Positions 60,109-64,000 of a stretch of 64,000 bases of DNA are shown here, piece by piece (the first letter of the stretch is position 1; the number at the start of each line of letters is the position of its first letter). The stretch is from NCBI RefSeq assembly GCF_007752535.1, contig NZ_CP036426.1, positions 4,526,001-4,590,000 of the forward strand. The letters run 5' to 3'. Made by a program: the position numbers and the translations under genes. This DNA comes from Tautonia plasticadhaerens (GTDB taxonomy: Bacteria; Planctomycetota; Planctomycetia; Isosphaerales; Isosphaeraceae). The notes under the pieces were generated by a model. The model was not told the DNA's origin. It saw only the letters and a list, made by a program, of their open reading frames with translations, and searched no databases.

Positions 60109-61383
60109 TCAGGTCCCCGCCCCGGATCGCGTCGACAGCACCTCGCGCTCATACGCCCGGATCGCGTCGAGCCAGGCGATCCCCGCCGGCACCCCCCGCT
60201 CCTGGCAGTGGTAGTCCCAGACCGCCCCGGAGGGCAGCAGCTTCGCCTCCTCCAGCAGGGCGAGCCGCCCGGTCAGGTCGCCCGAGGCCTCCATCTCCCG
60301 GAGCCGGTCGATCGGCTCCAGCAGGGCCCGGAGCATCGCCTTCAGCAGGTTCCGGCAGCCGATCACCCAGGCAGCCACCCGGTTGATGCTGGCGTCGAAG
60401 AAGTCGAGCCCCAGGCGAACCCGGCCGAGGTAATCCCCCCGCACCAGTTCCTGAGCGATCGCGTCCAGCTCGTCCGAGAGCGTGACGACATGATCACTGT
60501 CCCACCGGACCCCCCGGCTCACGTGCAGGAGCGCCTCGCCCAGGAACCCCATCACGGCCGAGAGCTTGTCGGAGAGCACCTCCGTGGGGTGATAGTGCCC
60601 GGCGTCGAGGCAGAGCAATATCCCCCGGGAGACGGCATAGGCCAGATAATATTCATACGAGCCGACCGTATACGCCTCGGCCCCGATGCCGAACAGCTTC
60701 CCCTCCACCGCGTCCCGGTTCAGGGCCGGGTCGATCGGCCCGGCGAAGATCGCGTCGAGCGACTCCGTCAGCCGCTCCCGGGGGCCCTTGCGGTCGACGG
60801 GCGTGTCCTTCGAGCCGTCCGGGATCCAGACGTTCGTCACGCAAGGGGTCCCGGTCGCCTCGCCGAAGGCGGCGCCGATGCGACGGCAGGCGATCCCGTG
60901 GTCGACCCAGAAGCGTCGGACGGCCGGGTCCGGGTGGGCGAGGGTCATCCCGTCTTCGGCGAGCCGGTGGGCGAAGAAGGTGGGGTTGAAGTCGAGTCCG
61001 ACCTTGCGCTCCCGGGCCCAGTCCATCCAGCGGGAGAAATGCTCGGGGAGCAGGGCATCGCGCTCCACCCTCGTCCCGCCGGTCTCGGCGTAGCTGGCGT
61101 GCAGGTTCAGGCGGTGCGAGCCGGGGATCAGGCCGAGCGCCTGGTCGAGGTCGGCCCGCAGTTCGTCGGCCGTCCGGGCCCGCCCCGGGTAGCTCCCGGT
61201 CACGGCCAGGCCGCCGCCGATCGCGCCGGTGCCGCCCTCGAAGCCGACCACGTCGTCGCCCTGCCAGCAATGCAGCGAGACGGAGATCGACGCCAGGCGA
61301 TCCAGCGCCGAGTCCACGTCGACCCCGAGTTCGGCGTAGCGCTCACGGGCCAGCGCGAACGCCTCGCGGACGCCCCGATCCAT
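60109..61383 (-). CDS. rhaA: L-rhamnose isomerase
   Basis: A 424-residue metal-dependent isomerase that converts L-rhamnose to L-rhamnulose, the first step of rhamnose use, in the cytoplasm. The pattern [46 protein letters not shown] with ESLDAIF, and [18 protein letters not shown] with the metal ligands is that of RhaA. Slightly longer than the E. coli enzyme. It heads an operon of uptake genes, which fixes the cargo as L-rhamnose or a close 6-deoxy sugar. Kinase and aldolase genes are not in the window. Confidence 0.94.
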   Translation of the reverse strand: MDRGVREAFALARERYAELGVDVDSALDRLASISVSLHCWQGDDVVGFEGGTGAIGGGLAVTGSYPGRARTADELRADLDQALGLIPGSHRLNLHASYAETGGTRVERDALLPEHFSRWMDWARERKVGLDFNPTFFAHRLAEDGMTLAHPDPAVRRFWVDHGIACRRIGAAFGEATGTPCVTNVWIPDGSKDTPVDRKGPRERLTESLDAIFAGPIDPALNRDAVEGKLFGIGAEAYTVGSYEYYLAYAVSRGILLCLDAGHYHPTEVLSDKLSAVMGFLGEALLHVSRGVRWDSDHVVTLSDELDAIAQELVRGDYLGRVRLGLDFFDASINRVAAWVIGCRNLLKAMLRALLEPIDRLREMEASGDLTGRLALLEEAKLLPSGAVWDYHCQERGVPAGIAWLDAIRAYEREVLSTRSGAGT

Positions 61384-61449
61384 AGACTCGACCCCCAGTC
61401 GGCAGAGCGATTGCGGGGTGGCCGCCCTCGGCGAGGCCCCCCGGGATCG

Positions 61450-61462
61450 CCCTACTCTAGGG
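61450..61462. promoter_or_regulatory. Short palindrome upstream of rhaA
   Basis: CCCTA-CTC-TAGGG, a 5-bp inverted repeat with three bases between, sits 67 bases before the rhaA start in the 116-base gap after the DUF1501 gene. On the minus strand it includes TAGAGT, a possible -10 box. Weak support only. Confidence 0.3.
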
Positions 61463-61499
61463 GATGACGGGGCCCGACGCGAGGCGCCAGGCCCCCCGC

Positions 61500-62954
61500 T
61501 CAGGCCAGCAATTCCGGCACGACCCGGCCGTGGACGTCGGTCAGGCGGAAGTCCCGGCCCTGGAACCGGAAGGTGAGCCGCTCGTGGTCGAAGCCGAGCT
61601 GGTGCAGGATCGTCGCCTGGAGGTCGTGGACGTGCACCGGATCCTCGACCACCGAGAACCCCAGCTCGTCCGTCTCGCCGTGGCAGTAGCCGCCCCGGAC
61701 GCCGCCGCCGGCCATGAACAGGGAGAAGCAGTCGGGGTAGTGGTCCCGGCCGAGGATCTCGCTGTTGGCGGTCCGGCCCTCCCGGAAGGGCGTGCGGCCG
61801 AACTCGCCCCCCCAGATCACCAGCGTCTCATCCAGCAGCCCCCGGGCCTTCAAATCCCGGATCAGGGCCGAGACGGGCCGATCGGTCTTCGAGCACTTCT
61901 CCGTCAGCCCGTCTCGGAGGTCCTCGTTCGGGCCGGTGCCGTGGAAGTCCCAGCCCCAGTCGAACAGTTGGACGTAGCGGACGCCCTGCTCGACCAGCCG
62001 CCGGGCCAGCAGGCAGTTGTTCGCGAAGCTCGCCCCGCCCGGCTCGGCGCCGTACTCGGCGATCGTCGCCTCGGACTCCCGGGAGATGTCCATCACCTCG
62101 GGCACCGACATCTGCATCCGGAACGCAAGTTCATATTGCGCGATCCGCGTATTCGTCTCCGGGTGGCCGAACTGCTCGGCCTGCATCGCGTTCAACTCGT
62201 TCAGGGCGTCGAGGCTCCGACGCCTCAGGTCCCGGTCCATCCCCGGCGGGTCGGAGACGTACAGCACCGGGTCCCCCTTCGACCGGCACTGCACCCCCTG
62301 GAAGACCGACGGCAGGAACCCGCTCCCCCAGGCCCCCTGGCCGGCGCTCGGCTGCACGCCGTTGGAGATGAGCACCACGAACCCCGGCAGGTCCCGGCTC
62401 TCCGACCCCAGGCCGTAGGTCACCCAGGAGCCGAACGACGGCCTCCCCTGCCTCGGCGAGCCGGTGAACAGCAGCAGCTCGGCCGGGGCGTGGTTGAACT
62501 GGTCGGTGTGCATCGACTTGATGACGCACAGCTCGTCGGCCACCCCGTGGAAGTTCGGGATCGCGTCGGACATCCAGATGCCCGACTCTCCCGCTCGGGA
62601 GAAGGTCCGCGGCGTCCCCAGCAGCTTCGGCGTCCCGGAGGTGAAGGCGAAGCGACGGCCCTCCAGGAACTCCTGCGGGCAGTCCTTGCCGCTGTGCTTC
62701 ACGAGTTCCGGCTTGTAGTCGAACAGGTCGAGGTGCGGCGGGGCACCGGACATGTGCAGATAGATGACGTTCTTCGCCTTCGGGGCGAAGTGGGGCGGCT
62801 TCGGGGCGAGCGGAGCGTCGAGCGAGGCCCGGTCGGCCCCCCGGGCGCCCTCGCCGAGCATCGAGGCGAGCGCGACGGCCCCGAGGCCGACCGGCATCTC
62901 CTTCAGGAAGTGCCGGCGGGTGGTGTGCTGCAGGCGTTCGGTGCGGGGGTCCAT
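61500..62954 (-). CDS. DUF1501 protein with Tat signal
   Basis: A 484-residue planctomycete-type DUF1501 protein, related to alkaline-phosphatase/sulfatase-fold proteins and exported. The Tat motif is TRRHFLKEM near residue 12, followed by [12 protein letters not shown]. Family motifs are [40 protein letters not shown] and [12 protein letters not shown]. It always travels with DUF1549/DUF1553 genes, as here: the DUF1553 gene ends 60 bases upstream. The biochemical role is not established. Confidence 0.94.
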   Translation of the reverse strand: MDPRTERLQHTTRRHFLKEMPVGLGAVALASMLGEGARGADRASLDAPLAPKPPHFAPKAKNVIYLHMSGAPPHLDLFDYKPELVKHSGKDCPQEFLEGRRFAFTSGTPKLLGTPRTFSRAGESGIWMSDAIPNFHGVADELCVIKSMHTDQFNHAPAELLLFTGSPRQGRPSFGSWVTYGLGSESRDLPGFVVLISNGVQPSAGQGAWGSGFLPSVFQGVQCRSKGDPVLYVSDPPGMDRDLRRRSLDALNELNAMQAEQFGHPETNTRIAQYELAFRMQMSVPEVMDISRESEATIAEYGAEPGGASFANNCLLARRLVEQGVRYVQLFDWGWDFHGTGPNEDLRDGLTEKCSKTDRPVSALIRDLKARGLLDETLVIWGGEFGRTPFREGRTANSEILGRDHYPDCFSLFMAGGGVRGGYCHGETDELGFSVVEDPVHVHDLQATILHQLGFDHERLTFRFQGRDFRLTDVHGRVVPELLA

Positions 62955-63014
62955 CGTCGATTGCCTCCGGGGGGCCTGAGATGCTCCGGTCGATCGATCA
63001 GTCGTCCGGCCAAC

Positions 63015-64000
63015 TCAACGCTTCAGGAACATCTCATCCAGGTTCAGCAGCACGTTCCCGACCACCGTCCACGCCGCCAGCTCCGCCGGATCCATGCCCT
63101 CGGGCAGCGGGCCGAGCGGGTCGGTGGCCATCGCCCGGGCCGCGTCCCCGTCGGCGGAGAAGCCCGACCGGGCGTCCTCGAACAGCGAGAGGATCCGGTC
63201 GAGTTCGTCGGTCGACGGCTCCCGGGCCAGGCAGAGCCGGAACCCGTGCCGGGCCTGATCCTCGGTCGAATCGCCCCCCTCGGCCACCATCCGCCTCGCC
63301 AGGGCCTGGGCCGCCTCGATGTAGACCGGGTCGTTCAGGGTGACGAGGGCCTGGAGCGGGGTATTCGTCCGATCGCGCCGGACGATGCAGATCTCCCGGT
63401 TCGGGGCGTCGAAGGTCGTCATCGAGGGATAGGGGTTGGACCGCCGCCACTCGGTGTAGAGGGCGCGACGGTAGCGGTCCTGGCCCTCGCTCGTCCCCCG
63501 GTCGATCGCGCTGCCGAAGGCGGCCCGCAAGCCGGTCTCGGGCCGGGGAGGATTCACCGGCGGCCCGTACATCCTCGGGCTGAGCAGGCCGGAGACGAAG
63601 AGCGCCTGGTCCCGGATCATCTCGGCCGAGAGGCGGAACCGGGGCCCCCGGGCGAGCAGGGCGTTGTCCGGATCCCGATCCAGCAATCTCGGGCTCACCG
63701 TCGACGATTGCCGATAGGTGCTCGACGTGACGAGCAGCCTGAAGGACGCCTTGAGGTCCCAGCCCGATCGGACCAACTCGGTCGCCAACCAGTCGAGCAG
63801 CTCGGGGTGGGTCGGCGGATCGCCCTGCGAGCCGAACTCCTCGCTCGTCCCCACCAGCCCCCGGCCGAAGACCTGCTCCCAGCACCGGTTCGCGATCACC
63901 CGGCCCGTGAGCGGGTTCTCCCCCGAGACGAGCCACCGGGCCAGCCCGAGCCGGTCGGGTTCCTCCCCGTCCGGGAGCGGGTGGAACGACTCGGGCACGT
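63015..64000 (-). CDS. DUF1553-type planctomycete protein, C-terminal part (truncated by window edge)
   Basis: The last 328 residues of a larger protein read off the right end of the window. DUF1553 motifs are clear: [20 protein letters not shown] followed by [56 protein letters not shown]-like ([20 protein letters not shown]) and [19 protein letters not shown]. In full-length relatives this follows a cytochrome-c-type domain (PSD1) and DUF1549. It ends MFLKR, the usual C-terminus, and precedes DUF1501 as in many planctomycete pairs. Confidence 0.94.
   Translation of the reverse strand, partial: VPESFHPLPDGEEPDRLGLARWLVSGENPLTGRVIANRCWEQVFGRGLVGTSEEFGSQGDPPTHPELLDWLATELVRSGWDLKASFRLLVTSSTYRQSSTVSPRLLDRDPDNALLARGPRFRLSAEMIRDQALFVSGLLSPRMYGPPVNPPRPETGLRAAFGSAIDRGTSEGQDRYRRALYTEWRRSNPYPSMTTFDAPNREICIVRRDRTNTPLQALVTLNDPVYIEAAQALARRMVAEGGDSTEDQARHGFRLCLAREPSTDELDRILSLFEDARSGFSADGDAARAMATDPLGPLPEGMDPAELAAWTVVGNVLLNLDEMFLKR

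Noticed and set aside
55556-61383. Bacterial microcompartment for rhamnose/fucose breakdown, known in planctomycetes
   Set aside because: No shell-protein, aldolase or aldehyde dehydrogenase genes are present in the window.
1-64000. tRNA, rRNA, integrase or phage attachment signals
   Set aside because: I looked for T-loop-like and cloverleaf segments and for recombinase motifs and saw none; a short RNA could still be missed by eye.

Overview
The window is very GC-rich (about 70% or more by eye), densely coded on both strands, and almost certainly from a planctomycete, most plausibly the family Isosphaeraceae (Tautonia/Paludisphaera-like; inference). The markers are a DUF1553 protein followed by a Tat-signalled DUF1501 protein, a sulfatase, a DUF1080 protein, a Ser/Thr kinase with WD40 repeats beside FHA proteins, Tat-exported hydroxypyruvate-isomerase-like TIM barrels, and many large membrane glycosyltransferases. 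About fifty genes are supported. I found no rRNA, tRNA, CRISPR array, transposase or phage gene.

Layout. 1-4831: tail of an unknown gene, a sulfatase, a Hal2/CysQ-like phosphatase, about 1 kb without a recognisable gene, and a TIM-barrel isomerase. 4955-10758: a complete Mrp Na+/H+ antiporter operon, mrpABCDEFG, on the minus strand with stop-start overlaps at nearly every junction. 10855-15744: fatty-acid desaturase, an AsmA-like membrane protein and a GT39-type glycosyltransferase. 15745-16344: a low-GC non-coding island ending in a 16-bp hairpin. 16345-20885: WD40 Ser/Thr kinase and two overlapping FHA genes. 21115-28970: HpnA-like epimerase, UGT-like glycosyltransferase, a GT-C membrane glycosyltransferase that looks split in two at a G10 tract, altronate dehydratase, TetR regulator and a YkgJ protein. 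29011-34708: a small protein, a second TIM-barrel isomerase, then a divergent glycosyltransferase, tandem WaaP-like kinase and HExxH protein.

34677-38014: pterin carbinolamine dehydratase, a small membrane protein, and an osmoprotectant ABC transporter whose permease and binding protein are fused. 38485-47410: hydrolases, VanZ-like protein, a two-subunit molybdenum hydroxylase, a coiled-coil membrane protein and an acetyltransferase. 47431-52070: dipeptidyl peptidase III, a papain-like protease paired with a duplicated membrane protein, and a proline-rich secreted protein. 52365-54700: an APC permease coupled to phosphatidylcholine synthase. 54736-61383: an L-rhamnose operon (isomerase, ABC ATPase, permease, permease-binding-protein fusion, DUF1080). 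61500-64000: DUF1501 and the end of a DUF1553 gene.

Working together: the rhamnose genes form an uptake-and-isomerise unit, Mrp and the Opu-type transporter point to salt and osmotic homeostasis, and the APC permease with Pcs suggests choline uptake for phosphatidylcholine. The glycosyltransferases, the bi-kinase and the epimerase look like cell-surface glycan or lipid work. The items most worth a second look are the G10 tract that would fuse two membrane ORFs by a -1 shift (25304-25313), the tandem WaaP-like bi-kinase operon, the papain/duplicated-membrane-protein pair, and the two independent permease-binding-protein fusions.
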